Of a DNA stretch of 64,000 bases, positions 1 to 9,300 are shown piece after piece. Location: positions 124,001 to 188,000 of the forward strand of contig UQUO01000001.1 of the NCBI GenBank assembly GCA_900544295.1, written 5' to 3'. Made by a program: the position numbers and the translations under genes. This DNA comes from an uncultured Eubacteriales bacterium (lineage in GTDB: Bacteria > Bacillota > Clostridia > Oscillospirales > Oscillospiraceae). The notes beneath the pieces were generated by a model that worked only from the letters and a program-made list of their open reading frames with translations, did no database searches and was not told the origin of the DNA. How positions within the stretch are numbered: the stretch's first letter is position 1; every line of letters starts with the position of its first letter.

Positions 1-651
1 GTGGCCGCTGTCGTCCCGGTAAAATCCGGGTACGCCCTGCACCCTGCAGCCCTGCCTGATCAGCCGGTCCGTGATAGAGCGGCATAAGAAGGGCGGCGGG
101 GTACTCTTAAAGCCCAGCGCCTCGATTTGTTCATCAGACAGCCCGCGCTTTGGCGAGCGCAGATGTTCCCGATGGGCCGGCCGCAGCGTAAGCTGGGCCA
201 GCAGCAGGGATAGCGTCTGGTGGATCTCGGCCGGGCTGGCTTTGTCCGACTGCGGCACAGTTTTTCGCTCGGAAGAAGAATGACCTGCAGCGGTCGCCCG
301 GGCCCCCGAAGATGGGGACCCGGTGCTGACCGGCTGCTGTGGGGCTTCATTCCCGGAGCGTGCGTGTTCCTCATGGGTATTGTCACACAGAGCTTCTGCA
401 ATCTCCCAATAAGCGTCAGAGGTCGTCGTGTGATTGAGTTTTGCATACAGCGCCAGCATTCCGCCATGTTCGTCGCAGTGATTGCACCGCCAGACATTTT
501 TGACGAAATTGACATTCATCCGTCCGCGGCGGTCACCGCAGAACGGGCAGTCCACATAGACGCTGTTCGCCTGCTGGCGCCTGACCCGCAGGTGCAGCAG
601 TTCCACGACCTCCATGATGCCGAAGGGAAATTCATCCGGGTACGAGCCCAT
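1..651 (-). CDS. CHC2 zinc-finger (primase-like) protein of an integrative element, 3' end cut by window
   Basis: The reading frame is open from the ATG at 651 to the window edge (217 codons visible). The first ~75 residues carry two Cys pairs, CPFC and CNHC, about 25 residues apart, which is the zinc-binding ribbon of DNA-primase-type CHC2 domains. It is followed by a Ser/Ala/Gln-rich linker and the start of a second conserved segment. A strong ribosome site (GGGAGGA) precedes the chosen ATG. It is the last visible gene of the minus-strand operon 5359-1, behind exonuclease and helicase genes, so a role in element replication or primase function during transfer is likely. Whether a TOPRIM catalytic domain follows cannot be seen. 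Confidence 0.75.
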   Translation of the reverse strand, partial: MGSYPDEFPFGIMEVVELLHLRVRRQQANSVYVDCPFCGDRRGRMNVNFVKNVWRCNHCDEHGGMLALYAKLNHTTTSDAYWEIAEALCDNTHEEHARSGNEAPQQPVSTGSPSSGARATAAGHSSSERKTVPQSDKASPAEIHQTLSLLLAQLTLRPAHREHLRSPKRGLSDEQIEALGFKSTPPPFLCRSITDRLIRQGCRVQGVPGFYRDDSGH

Positions 652-689
652 CTGTCATTCCTCCCTTCATACCCTCGCCGGGGGCCATA

Positions 690-1775
690 TCAGCCGGCCT
701 TTTGCAGCGAATCCAAAACCAGCTGGGCGGCAGCGCGGACCATGTTGTTTTTGCTTTTGCCCGGAATCAGGTAAAACCGCAGATTGACCGGGCGCTTCTC
801 AGCCACCTGAGCAATCGTCATGCCCCGGCAGATGCCATCATCTACAACAACCTGCTGGGCCTGCTCCAGTGTCATGACCTTCAGGATATCCTCCACAGGC
901 GTATCCTGTGTGTAAGAGGGAGCCTCTGCTACGGTATCCGCCGCGGCAGTGCCATCTTCGGTCTGCACCGGCTCGGCGGCAGGTTCAGGCTTCTCCATGT
1001 GCTGAACCGGCAGCTCCGTCACATTGCCGTGGACAGGCAATTCATCCGCCTGTTCATCCTCCGCCGCCGGCTGTTCCGCTTTTGGCGAAACCTCAACCGG
1101 AAGCCTATCAAATTTTTTCTCGGGCTCCACCGGCAGGTGCTGCTCCACCGTTTCCGAAACAGCGTTTTCCTCCGGCGGGGCAGTTGTCACGGTTGCCGTT
1201 CTTGCGGCCTCAAACGCCCCTTGCGGCGTTTCAATCGGTCTGGCAGGGGATTTCCCCTCGGCAGGCGTATCGCCCTTCTGAGGGGCGCTGTGGGGCTCCT
1301 GCTGGGGTGCCGCACACACTACTGTACTGGCGGGCGGTTCTACAGCCCTTTTTACGGGTGCTTCGCTCCTCTTTTCCATCGGACCGGCCTGGGCGTCGGC
1401 GCTTATCAGCTGGATGCCAAAACCGGCGTCCGCAAGGGCCTGACTCAGCGCCTCATTCTGGGCGGCTTTTACGAAATCGCGGCTGTCCTGAGTAGTCTGC
1501 TGGGCCGTGCTCATACTGAACGGCTCCGCGTCACTGCGGTCCAGAAACACCTTGGCCTCAAAAATCGCCATTTGCTCTGTGATCCGCAGCGCCGTCAGAC
1601 GCATACGGCCATTGGGATGGGCCATGCGGAACCAGAGTTTCTGATAAGGCAGATCCAGCTTCAAGGTGTCTTTGGTGCGGCGGAGGAACTTGAGCGGGTC
1701 AAAGCCCGGCACCTTGTTCAGTTCAGAGGCCGCAGGCACAGCTTCGTACATCGTTTTCGCATTGTTTTCGTTCAT
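690..1775 (-). CDS. Conserved element protein with low-complexity middle, unknown function
   Basis: A 361-residue protein. I start it at the ATG at 1775 because AGGAAGGAG lies just upstream; an in-frame start 18 codons further upstream has no ribosome site. The N-terminal ~120 residues look folded (KFLRRTKDTLKLDLPYQKLW). Residues ~130-280 are Pro/Glu/Ala/Val-rich and probably disordered. The last ~75 residues form a second conserved block. It lies between a RecD2-like helicase and a CHC2 primase-like gene in one operon, so a link to DNA processing of the element is plausible, but I do not recognise the family and assign no function. Confidence 0.7.
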   Translation of the reverse strand: MNENNAKTMYEAVPAASELNKVPGFDPLKFLRRTKDTLKLDLPYQKLWFRMAHPNGRMRLTALRITEQMAIFEAKVFLDRSDAEPFSMSTAQQTTQDSRDFVKAAQNEALSQALADAGFGIQLISADAQAGPMEKRSEAPVKRAVEPPASTVVCAAPQQEPHSAPQKGDTPAEGKSPARPIETPQGAFEAARTATVTTAPPEENAVSETVEQHLPVEPEKKFDRLPVEVSPKAEQPAAEDEQADELPVHGNVTELPVQHMEKPEPAAEPVQTEDGTAAADTVAEAPSYTQDTPVEDILKVMTLEQAQQVVVDDGICRGMTIAQVAEKRPVNLRFYLIPGKSKNNMVRAAAQLVLDSLQKAG

Positions 1776-1843
1776 GTTATATACTCCTTCCTGTGTAATA
1801 AATAGGAGACGCCGGGCAATTTTCTGCACCTTGCGCCTCTTTT

Positions 1844-4114
1844 TTAACCAGCATATTTCAATTCTTCCGGAGCTGCCGGGACCGTGATTCCGGCTCGTTT
1901 GGCATAGGCCTTATAGTACATGCCGATGCGCGCACCCAGAAGCGTATTCCGCTTGACGATTTCATTCCGATGGATCGCCATAAACAGCACCTGCTTTTGG
2001 CCGATCAGCACCACACGCTTTTTCGCACGGGTAATGCCGGTATAAAGCAGGTTACGGTAGAGCATGATGGTATGCGCTTTCAAAAGCGGCATGATGACCG
2101 TTTCATACTCTGATCCCATTGCCTTGTGGATGGTGGTGGCGTAGGCGAGATCCAGATTGACCATATCCTCTACGCTGTATTCCAGCTCACGGCCCACACC
2201 AAAATCAAGGCCGACACGCTTGCCGTTTTCATCGTCTTTGATATAGCGAATAAATCCCAGGTCGCCGTTGGATACCTTGGCGGTGTTTTTGGTCTGCATG
2301 ATCCGGTCGTTGACCCGGAATACTTTGACGCCGATTTTGATTTCTTCCTCGGCAGAGCGGAACGGGTTGACCACCTCACGGATGGCCTCGTTAAGTTGTT
2401 CCGCCGACGCGGCGCCTTCCGAACGGAAGGGGGACAAAATCTGCACCCGGTCAATGCCGCTTTCCGCGATTTCCCGGCAGTAACGGGCGATGATCCGCTC
2501 CGCGGCCTCTGCCTGGTTATCGCTTGCCATAAATACAAAGTCCGGCCCAAAATATAGCTTGGTGTTGCCCTCGTTGATGAATTTGGCGTTATAAGCGATC
2601 AGGCTGTCCTTGGACTGGCGGAAGATCTGGTCCAGCACCGTGACGGGAATCAGGCCGCAGTCGATCAGTTCGCGGAACACAGTCCCGGCGCCCACACTGG
2701 GGAGCTGGTCGGGGTCGCCCACGAGAACGATACGGGCCCCATCCTTGATGCGGGAGAAAAACTTGTCTGCCAGCCACATATCCACCATAGAAAACTCGTC
2801 CACGATGATCAGGTCCGCCGACAACGGCTCCTGCTGTCTGCTGCGGTTGGCGTCATCTTCTTCACTGCCGAGGCCCAGGCCGCTGTGGAGCGTCCGCGCC
2901 TTGTCAAAGCCAGTGCTTTCCGCCATACGCCGACTGGCACGGCCGGTCGGCGCCATCAGAACGATTTCGCCTTTCGGATGCAGGCGGCGGTAGACTTCCA
3001 AAATGGTCTTGAGCACCGTTGTCTTGCCGGTGCCGGGAGAACCTGTGATAATGGACAGGCTGTGGCGGTAAGCCGCGTAGACCGCTGCCTCCTGTTTGGA
3101 AGACAGCACAAGCCCCATTTCACGCTTGACCTGCTCCAGCGCCTGCTCAATGCGCTCCGGCGCAGACGGCTCTATCAGCCGCATGGCAATACGCCGGGCC
3201 GTTTCATCTTCCTGTGCGAATGTGCGGGGCAGGTAGATGTTATCTTTGACGGATACCACCTCGCCATGAAGAATCATGTCCTGAAGCACATCCGCGACCT
3301 CCTGTTCATGAAGCCGGAGAGACGGGACGGGGATCTTTGCGTTGAGAAGCCGAAGAGCCTCCTTCCGCAAAGTTTCACCAGGCAGGAACAAATGTCCTTT
3401 GCCGCCCTTGCTGTCCTCCAGCGCCCAGAACAGTGCGCCCTTGACCCGCGTGGGGTCATGCAGGTCGCCGCCGTTTTTCTGAACGATGGCATCTACCCGG
3501 AGAAATCCAAAACCGGATACCTGGCACAACTCAAAGGGACTCTTTTTCAAAATATCCACACTGGCGGGCCCAAAGTGCTGGTAAATCTTTAGGGCCGTTT
3601 TCGGCGTGATCTTGAATGGGGAGAGCAGCGTCATCAGGTCTTGGAGCATCCGGCTCTCCGCATACGAGGTTTTGATGTCCTCCAGCTTGCTTTCCGTAAT
3701 GCCCTTGATCTCCAGCAGCCGCTCGGGATGGTTTTGCAGAATATCCAGCGTCTCCACACCAAAACGGGAAACGATCTGTGCGGCAGTTGCCGGCCCAATG
3801 CCTTTGATGAGGCCGGAGGCCAGATAACCCTCCACGCCGCTCTTGGTCTTGGGAACGATCTCGCGCCACTGTTCTACCTGAAGCTGCACACCATATTTGC
3901 CCTTTGTCCACTCGCCGTCCAGTTCCAGCTCTACCGCATCCGTGCGGGGCAGTTCATAGCCCGTCGCAACAAAGCGGATCAAATGATCCCGGTAGCGTCG
4001 GGTGGAACGGGCTTCCTGGGGCACCTCCTTATCGGCGGTTTTCACGCTGATGATGCAGAACCTGTTTACGGGGTTATGATAGATCGTCCCGTCATAAGTT
4101 CCTCTATGGATCAC
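1844..4114 (-). CDS. RecD2-like ATP-dependent DNA helicase (superfamily 1B)
   Basis: A 756-residue helicase. The N-terminal part has helix-hairpin-helix-like sequences (LIKGIGPATAAQIVSRFG and a following LLEIKGI repeat), as in RecD2 proteins that act without RecBC. The motor shows Walker A (ITGSPGTGKTT), Walker B (IIVDEFSMVD), motif III (VGDPDQLPSVGAG) and a C-terminal UvrD-like motif (ATTIHKAMGSEYETVI). I start at GTG 4114 because AAAGGAGG sits 8-9 bases upstream; the ATG 36 bases earlier overlaps that site. It probably unwinds DNA 5' to 3' during replication or recombination of the integrated element, together with the YqaJ exonuclease encoded 16 bases upstream. Confidence 0.9.
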   Translation of the reverse strand: MIHRGTYDGTIYHNPVNRFCIISVKTADKEVPQEARSTRRYRDHLIRFVATGYELPRTDAVELELDGEWTKGKYGVQLQVEQWREIVPKTKSGVEGYLASGLIKGIGPATAAQIVSRFGVETLDILQNHPERLLEIKGITESKLEDIKTSYAESRMLQDLMTLLSPFKITPKTALKIYQHFGPASVDILKKSPFELCQVSGFGFLRVDAIVQKNGGDLHDPTRVKGALFWALEDSKGGKGHLFLPGETLRKEALRLLNAKIPVPSLRLHEQEVADVLQDMILHGEVVSVKDNIYLPRTFAQEDETARRIAMRLIEPSAPERIEQALEQVKREMGLVLSSKQEAAVYAAYRHSLSIITGSPGTGKTTVLKTILEVYRRLHPKGEIVLMAPTGRASRRMAESTGFDKARTLHSGLGLGSEEDDANRSRQQEPLSADLIIVDEFSMVDMWLADKFFSRIKDGARIVLVGDPDQLPSVGAGTVFRELIDCGLIPVTVLDQIFRQSKDSLIAYNAKFINEGNTKLYFGPDFVFMASDNQAEAAERIIARYCREIAESGIDRVQILSPFRSEGAASAEQLNEAIREVVNPFRSAEEEIKIGVKVFRVNDRIMQTKNTAKVSNGDLGFIRYIKDDENGKRVGLDFGVGRELEYSVEDMVNLDLAYATTIHKAMGSEYETVIMPLLKAHTIMLYRNLLYTGITRAKKRVVLIGQKQVLFMAIHRNEIVKRNTLLGARIGMYYKAYAKRAGITVPAAPEELKYAG

Positions 4115-4130
4115 TTGTTTTTCCCTCCTT

Positions 4131-5195
4131 TTATGCCGCCTCGCCGTCACACTTGACTACGAACCGGCGTGACTCTGAAACAGTCACATATTGTTCGTAA
4201 ATGTCCGGGTGATCCAGCTTCAACCGTTTCAGATTATCCTTGTCGATACCAGGGGTCCGTATCGGATTGTAGGTGACGGTATAGTTCACCCCATCCTGCT
4301 GGCAAATGGCTTTGCAGCTTTTCCCCATTTTGGCAATGATGGCAGCCTTCAGCCGCTTCATATCTTCCTCAATCTTCTTGTTGCCGGCTTCTGCGCCTTT
4401 TTTCTGCTCCTGAAGCTGGAGAAAACGCATCAGCTTGGCCGTCAGAGACAAATCGAGTGTCACAGCGGGGGCCTCCTTGTCAGCGGGGCCGGTGTACCGG
4501 CGCACGCTCTCGATCACGAGGTCTCCATCCTCGGTGTAAGGCGGCGGTGTTCTGGTAAGCACATGGTTTTCCCAGAAATCCTGTTCCAGAAAAATCATCT
4601 CATCCTCATAGGCCAGATCCCTCTGCATATCACGGATAATACTTTCCTGCTCGTTGTTGCCATACAGGCAGCAGAAGAAACAGCGGTCCACATCCATGAC
4701 AGCCATGTAATGCCGCCCCTGGGACTCATAGTAGGCCGGAATGGTTTCCTCACCATCCAGCCACCAGTTGTCTTTGGCGTTGTAGTTTGTGGTCTTGATC
4801 TCCAGAATAGCGGTGGTGCCGTCCGGCAGTTCTACAAAGTAGTCCACATCCGCCAGCATCCAGGGATACTTCGGGTGCTGGAACATCTTTTTGATCTGAT
4901 AGACCTTGTAGCCGGTCCGGTGCTGGAAGATCTTCGCCACCAGCGGTTCCAACAGGTGTCCCATCTCCAGGGCCACCCAGTTGTCCTCATGGTCCTCGAC
5001 CACGGCAATGTTCAGCTTGTCATAAAACAGATCCCGGGCCGTCCGCCACGGTGAAATGCCCAGCAGAGCTGCAACATCGCTGCCTCCAATACCTTTCCGG
5101 CGGTAGGCAAGCCATTCTTCTTCGGACAAGCCTGCCGTATCCACCAGCACCAGGGGCTGATGCCGCTCTTTGACAGCCACACTGCCTACCGGCAT
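4131..5195 (-). CDS. YqaJ-family (lambda-exonuclease-like) recombinase nuclease
   Basis: A 354-residue protein with the YqaJ viral recombinase fold. KGIGGSDVAALLGISPW near residue 35 is the family hallmark. A PD-(D/E)XK core follows, with a membrane-independent catalytic series (LADVDYFVELPDG then AILEIKTTNY), the E-x-K pair being in EIKT. This exonuclease class digests one strand of duplex DNA for single-strand annealing. The ATG at 5195 is chosen because GGAGGGGG lies 8 bases upstream; the in-frame GTG at 5204 overlaps that site. It is 2 bases downstream of a small gene's stop codon, so the two are probably translationally coupled. A cognate annealing protein is not visible nearby. Confidence 0.85.
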   Translation of the reverse strand: MPVGSVAVKERHQPLVLVDTAGLSEEEWLAYRRKGIGGSDVAALLGISPWRTARDLFYDKLNIAVVEDHEDNWVALEMGHLLEPLVAKIFQHRTGYKVYQIKKMFQHPKYPWMLADVDYFVELPDGTTAILEIKTTNYNAKDNWWLDGEETIPAYYESQGRHYMAVMDVDRCFFCCLYGNNEQESIIRDMQRDLAYEDEMIFLEQDFWENHVLTRTPPPYTEDGDLVIESVRRYTGPADKEAPAVTLDLSLTAKLMRFLQLQEQKKGAEAGNKKIEEDMKRLKAAIIAKMGKSCKAICQQDGVNYTVTYNPIRTPGIDKDNLKRLKLDHPDIYEQYVTVSESRRFVVKCDGEAA

Positions 5196-5197
5196 AC

Positions 5198-5359
5198 TCA
5201 ACACCCCCTCCGCGTTCTACGGGGAATGACGGGTGCCCGAATCACCGGGCAATGCTTCTGTGCGGTTTGGTTCAGCTTCTGGTACTGCCGCCAGCTCGCC
5301 ACCGGTTTCCTCTTACTCGTCAGAGACTCCTGACTCCGCTTTTTTACATTCATGTTCAT
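5198..5359 (-). CDS. Small basic protein, possible leader gene of the exonuclease operon
   Basis: A 53-residue, very basic peptide beginning MNMNVKKRSQES, with an AAAGGCAGG ribosome site. Its TGA at 5198-5200 lies two bases before the YqaJ start, which argues for coupling. The same frame stays open upstream to an ATG at 5458 inside a terminator-like hairpin, so a longer leader product cannot be excluded. I do not recognise the sequence; it could be a translated leader with no function as protein. Confidence 0.45.
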   Translation of the reverse strand: MNMNVKKRSQESLTSKRKPVASWRQYQKLNQTAQKHCPVIRAPVIPRRTRRGC

Positions 5360-5415
5360 ACCTGCCTTTCTGTAATTGTGGTATATCCTCAAAGCCGTTT
5401 CCGGCATTTGGGCAG

Positions 5416-5487
5416 AAAAAAAGCGAGGGTGACAAAGGGCGTAACGCCTGATGTCCATAGCTGCCTATGAACCAAAGTCATCCTCGC
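5416..5487 (-). terminator. Terminator-like hairpin in the leader of the minus-strand element operon
   Basis: Arms at 5423-5433 and 5477-5487 pair over 10 of 11 positions (one A-C mismatch in the minus transcript), and seven T residues follow at 5422-5416. The ~43-base loop contains its own inverted repeat (GGCGTTACGCC). It lies 57 bases before the first gene start, so it is placed as an attenuator, not an operon end. Confidence 0.55.
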
Positions 5488-5508
5488 TGACGGGAGCAAA
5501 AGTCCCGG

Positions 5509-5564
5509 AAAAATAAAAAAGCCAGTAATATACCGGCCCAGAGGGGCGCAGTAATACTACTGGC
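5509..5564 (-). terminator. Second terminator-like hairpin (attenuator candidate)
   Basis: On the minus strand GCCAGTAGTAT pairs with the distal ATATTACTGGC arm over 11 positions. One pair is G-U, which would be a mismatch on the other strand, so minus-strand transcription is favoured. A GCCC/GGGC tip follows, and the run TTTTTTATTTTT comes after the hairpin. Together with the hairpin at 5416-5487 it makes two tandem terminators ahead of the exonuclease operon. Confidence 0.55.
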
Positions 5565-6128
5565 ACAAGTACAATCTTGACTGCGTGTGCAATGCAGATT
5601 TTTCAATCCGCGGTACAGAAACTAAGTCTGTATCCCACAAGGGGAAAACGCACAAAAATCAATTACAGAAACAGTGTAGCACAATATCTTGCGTTAGTCA
5701 AGAAATATCATCTATATATAGTATCTTTCTGCCACTGAAAATGGCTCGCTCAAAAAAACTCATCAAAAGGCACAGGATTTGCAGAAATTTGGCCGCCATC
5801 TCCTATATATAGGGCGTACAGACATGGCATGGGATTCCGTAGCCGGTCTGCACGCTCTTTTTGTACCTTGACAAGCCCCATAACCTTTTCCATTGGAGTT
5901 ATACAGGGATCGCGGACAGTGTGCGATGACCACATGGAGCCCGCCCACGATTGAAATACCGCACAGCGGGCCCTGGCAATACGCGGCGGAACGCCCCGGC
6001 GCAGGAAATGGCCTTTGGAAGAGACACTACACTTCCCGATGAATTTGAATGACTTCATTGTTTTTGTTGAAAACCTTCTTCTACAAACAGTAAAGGATAT
6101 ATGTAATTGCAAATAAAGGAGGGCAATT
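5565..6128. other. Intergenic region between divergent element operons
   Basis: About 560 bases between the leader of the minus-strand operon and xis. The stretch 5690-5740 is AT-rich (contains TATATATAG) and is a reasonable place for the minus-strand promoter. A minus-strand open frame at 5750-6148 lacks a convincing ribosome site and is not called. The block 5940-6010 is GC-rich, unlike its surroundings. Nothing else is recognised. Confidence 0.4.
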
Positions 6129-6329
6129 ATGGAAAAAAGAAAACCCAATGACCTTTCACCGGATCAGTGCTTGGCGGTCGATACGGAATCGCTTTGCAAA
6201 CTGCTCGACTGCGGGCGGCACACGGCCGTCCAGATCGGCGACCTGGCCCACGCCCGCATTACCATGAATTCTCGTGTCCTTTGGAGCGTTCAGCGCGTGA
6301 AGGAATATTTGTACGAGATCTCATGCTAA
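6129..6329 (+). CDS. Excisionase (Xis)-type small DNA-binding protein
   Basis: A 66-residue protein with a strong ribosome site (AAAGGAGGG) before ATG. The segment DTESLCKLLDCGRHTAVQIG followed by SRVLWSVQRVKEYLYE fits the winged-helix MerR/Xis-like (HTH_17) pattern: an N-terminal helix-turn-helix, then the basic wing and an R-V-K-x-Y-L end. It precedes the integrase by 57 bases, the usual order in Tn916-like modules, and probably steers excision of the element. Confidence 0.75.
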   Translation: MEKRKPNDLSPDQCLAVDTESLCKLLDCGRHTAVQIGDLAHARITMNSRVLWSVQRVKEYLYEISC

Positions 6330-6386
6330 CAGAACCTTGCCCATTCCGGGCACAGCAACACACAAAACATCGGGAGGTATCAGCCT

Positions 6387-7616
6387 ATGCCAAAAGTTAG
6401 AAAAGACAACAAAGGCCGCAACCTGCGGCCAGGAGAAACACAACGCTCAGACGGCAGCTATATGTTTGTCTATAAGCTGGGTAAGAAGAAAAAGTACATT
6501 TATGATTTTGACCTTGCCAGCCTGCGGGCCAAAGAAAAAGTTCTCAACCGTGACAGCGAAGACGGTATTCGCACCCAGGAGGCTATGAAAATCACCCTAA
6601 ATGATATGTTCAAAGTCCTCATGGATACGAAAATCCAGTTAAAGGCTTCTACACGGGCGAATTACGAATATCTTTGGAGCAACTATGTGAAGGATGAGCC
6701 GTTTGCCAACATTCCCCTGCCCAACATCCGAAAGAGCGACATCCTGACATTTTACACGAAGCTTTTGAAAAAAGGCTTTGCGATCAATTCCTTGGAAAGC
6801 ATCAATAACCTGATTCACCCCACGCTTGAATTGGCGGTCGATGATGACTACATCCGAAAAAATCCAAGCAAAGGCGTCTACCGCTCTCTCAAAACAGAGG
6901 GAGCCGGGGCGCCCCCGAAGAAAAGAATCGCGCTGACCATGACACAGCAGAAGAACTTCCTTCGGTTCATTTCCAAGTCACCGATGTATAGCCACTGGCT
7001 GCCTGTCATGGTCGTACTGCTCGGTACGGGAATGCGTGTTGCGGAATGTACCGGCTTAACTAAAAATGATGTGGACCTGGAGAACAACACCATCTCTGTC
7101 AATCACAACTTGATCTATCGCGTGATTGATGGGAAAGCAGGTTTTCATATCACCACCCCTAAAACAGCCAGCGGCACCCGCACCATCCCTATCCTGTATC
7201 CGCAGGTTGCTGAACAGCTCCGCACATTGATTGAAGTCATGGACACACTCTATCCGGAAGACCTTGTGATGAATGGGTATCACGGTTTCCTTTTTAGGAA
7301 TCGGGAAGGTTACTTTCTCAGTGCCCATAATATCAATCGGGCCATCCAGCGTATCTCCATCGCCTACAACGCCGAAGAAATGGATCAGGCTGAACTGGAA
7401 GATCGTGAGCCGGAACTGCTGCCGCATTTTAGCGTACATAACATGAGACACACATTCTGCACGCGGCTCTGTGAAAGCACCAACGACATCAAGTTTATCC
7501 AGCAAGTGATGGGCCACGCTGATTTTTCCACAACTATGGATATTTACACGCATATTACGCAAGAAAACATGAGGGAAAAAGCAGAGGCAATCAAGGGTAA
7601 TTTGGTGCTAATGTGA
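6387..7616 (+). CDS. int: Tyrosine recombinase (Tn916-type integrase)
   Basis: A 409-residue integrase. Residues 1-60 form the arm-type DNA-binding domain (GSYMFVYKLGKKKKYIYDFDL); a core-binding SAM-like domain follows to ~165. The catalytic domain contains the first Arg in LGTGMRVAECTGL, the H-x-x-R motif in VHNMRHTFCTR, the second His in MGHADFSTTM and the nucleophilic Tyr in DIYTHIT. All key residues are present, so it should be active. It ends 170 bases from lysS, which places the element boundary in that gap. Confidence 0.93.
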   Translation: MPKVRKDNKGRNLRPGETQRSDGSYMFVYKLGKKKKYIYDFDLASLRAKEKVLNRDSEDGIRTQEAMKITLNDMFKVLMDTKIQLKASTRANYEYLWSNYVKDEPFANIPLPNIRKSDILTFYTKLLKKGFAINSLESINNLIHPTLELAVDDDYIRKNPSKGVYRSLKTEGAGAPPKKRIALTMTQQKNFLRFISKSPMYSHWLPVMVVLLGTGMRVAECTGLTKNDVDLENNTISVNHNLIYRVIDGKAGFHITTPKTASGTRTIPILYPQVAEQLRTLIEVMDTLYPEDLVMNGYHGFLFRNREGYFLSAHNINRAIQRISIAYNAEEMDQAELEDREPELLPHFSVHNMRHTFCTRLCESTNDIKFIQQVMGHADFSTTMDIYTHITQENMREKAEAIKGNLVLM

Positions 7617-7627
7617 AAATTGCAAAA

Positions 7628-7664
7628 AAGGGCAAATCCGCATAAAAAACACGGATTTGCCCTT
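7628..7664. terminator. Bidirectional terminator after int
   Basis: Perfect 13-bp inverted repeat (AAGGGCAAATCCG and its complement) with an 11-base A-rich loop. T-rich sequence follows on both strands (CATTTTGG on plus, TTTTTTGCA on minus), so it could stop both int and read-through from lysS. Confidence 0.75.
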
Positions 7665-7786
7665 CATTTTGGCCCGTCTGATGCCGTCTGATTTCAAGCA
7701 AAAGTTGTAGAAAAGTTGTAGTTGTAAGCCCTTTTTGCTACATCTTGTGCCGTCCGGTTTCGTCAGACACTATATATTGTGGAATT
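7665..7786. other. Probable attachment-site region between int and lysS
   Basis: This gap holds two direct copies of AAAGTTGTAG spaced 4 bases apart near 7700-7723, and the related pair GCCGTCTGATTTC / GCCGTCCGGTTTC. Such short direct repeats just beyond the int stop codon are typical arm or core sites of tyrosine recombinases. The exact junction with the chromosome cannot be set without the other end of the element. Confidence 0.4.
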
Positions 7787-9283
7787 TTAGTCCAAGGGCT
7801 TCATCGTGGGGAAGAGGATGACGTCGCGGATGGAGTCGCAGCCCGTCAGCAGCATTGCGCAGCGGTCTATGCCTATGCCCAGGCCGCCCGTGGGCGGCAT
7901 GCCGTATTCGAGGGCGTTTATAAAGTCGGTATCCATCATGCCGGCCTCGTCGTCGCCCTTGGCGCGCAGCTCGACCTGCTTTTCAAAGCGCTGCTTCTGG
8001 TCTATGGGGTCGTTCAGCTCGGAGAAGGCGTTGCCCATCTCGCTGCGGCAGATGAAGAGCTCAAAACGCTCAGTGAGGCGCGGGTCCTTCGGGCTGCGCT
8101 TCGCGAGGGGCGAGACGTCCACAGGGTGCATGGTTATGAAGGTGGGCTGGATCATCAGCTCCTCGACCTTCTGGTCGTAGCACTCGTAGAGCGCGTGGCC
8201 CCAGGTGGGCTCCACGCCGTCCATATCCACGCCCGCAGCCTTGGCCGCCGCCACGGCCTCGGCGTCGCCCTCGATGGCCATGAAGTCTATGCCCAGGTGC
8301 TTCTTCACGGCCTCTGCCATGGTCATCCTCGGCCAGCCGGGGGCAAGGGAGATATGCTCGCCCTGCCAATCGACCTCATAGGTGCCGAGTATCTCCATAG
8401 CCGCGCCGGAGAGCAGGTCCTCGAAGAGGTCCATCATGTCGTTGAAGTCCGCGTAGGCCTGGTATAGCTCGACGGTGGTGAACTCCGGGTTGTGCCGCGT
8501 GTCCATGCCCTCGTTGCGGAAGATGCGGCCTATCTCGTACACGCGCTCTATGCCGCCGACGATGAGGCGCTTGAGGTGCAGCTCCGTGGCGATGCGCATA
8601 TACATGTCTATATCCAGAGCGTTATGGTGCGTGATGAAGGGCCGCGCCGTCGCGCCGCCGGAGATGGTGTTGAGCACCGGGGTCTCGACCTCCATGAAGC
8701 CGCGGCCCTCCAGGAAGCGGCGCACATAGCTCACGAACCTCGAACGTATCTCGAAGTTGCGGCGGCTCTCGTCGCTCATGATGAGGTCCACGTACCTCTG
8801 GCGGTACTTGAGCTCTACGTTCGTCATACCGTGGAACTTCTCAGGCAGGGGGCGCAGGCTCTTGGAAAGCAGCGTGACGGCCTCGACATGGATGCTCGTC
8901 TCGCCGGTCTTGGTCTTGAACACATAGCCGGAGACGCCGATGATATCGCCGATGTCGTACTTGCGGAAGTCCGCGAACTCCTGCGCCGTGACGGCGTCGG
9001 AGCGGACGTAGAGCTGTATCTGGCCCCTGTCGTCCTTGATGTGGCAGAAGATGGCCTTGCCCATGCCGCGCTTGGACATTATTCGCCCCGCGGCCTGCAC
9101 GGTCTTGCCCTCGAACTGCTCATAGCCGTCCTTTATCTCGCTCGACCAGGCGCTGCGGACGAAGCGCGTCAGCTTGAAGGGGTCCCGCCCCTCCTCCTGG
9201 AGGGCGGCCAGCTTCTCGCGGCGTATCTGAAGTATCTCGGAAAGCTCCTGCTCCGGGGCCTCGTTTCTCGTCTCCTCGCTCAT
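7787..9283 (-). CDS. lysS: Lysyl-tRNA synthetase, class II
   Basis: A 498-residue class II synthetase that charges tRNA-Lys. Residues ~60-165 form the OB-fold anticodon-binding domain ([19 protein letters not shown]). The catalytic core has motif 2 around [17 protein letters not shown] and motif 3 as [15 protein letters not shown], followed by [10 protein letters not shown] at the C terminus. Length and motifs are those of a complete bacterial LysS. It is 17 bases downstream of greA, with which it shares a promoter. The integrated element ends just past its stop codon without altering the C terminus. Confidence 0.97.
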   Translation of the reverse strand: MSEETRNEAPEQELSEILQIRREKLAALQEEGRDPFKLTRFVRSAWSSEIKDGYEQFEGKTVQAAGRIMSKRGMGKAIFCHIKDDRGQIQLYVRSDAVTAQEFADFRKYDIGDIIGVSGYVFKTKTGETSIHVEAVTLLSKSLRPLPEKFHGMTNVELKYRQRYVDLIMSDESRRNFEIRSRFVSYVRRFLEGRGFMEVETPVLNTISGGATARPFITHHNALDIDMYMRIATELHLKRLIVGGIERVYEIGRIFRNEGMDTRHNPEFTTVELYQAYADFNDMMDLFEDLLSGAAMEILGTYEVDWQGEHISLAPGWPRMTMAEAVKKHLGIDFMAIEGDAEAVAAAKAAGVDMDGVEPTWGHALYECYDQKVEELMIQPTFITMHPVDVSPLAKRSPKDPRLTERFELFICRSEMGNAFSELNDPIDQKQRFEKQVELRAKGDDEAGMMDTDFINALEYGMPPTGGLGIGIDRCAMLLTGCDSIRDVILFPTMKPLD

Positions 9284-9300
9284 TTATCCCTTATCCCTTC

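Noticed and set aside
5750-6148. Minus-strand frame of 132 codons upstream of xis
   Set aside because: It overlaps the xis start, lacks a ribosome site and shows no recognisable domain; the lower half might encode a peptide but I cannot support it.
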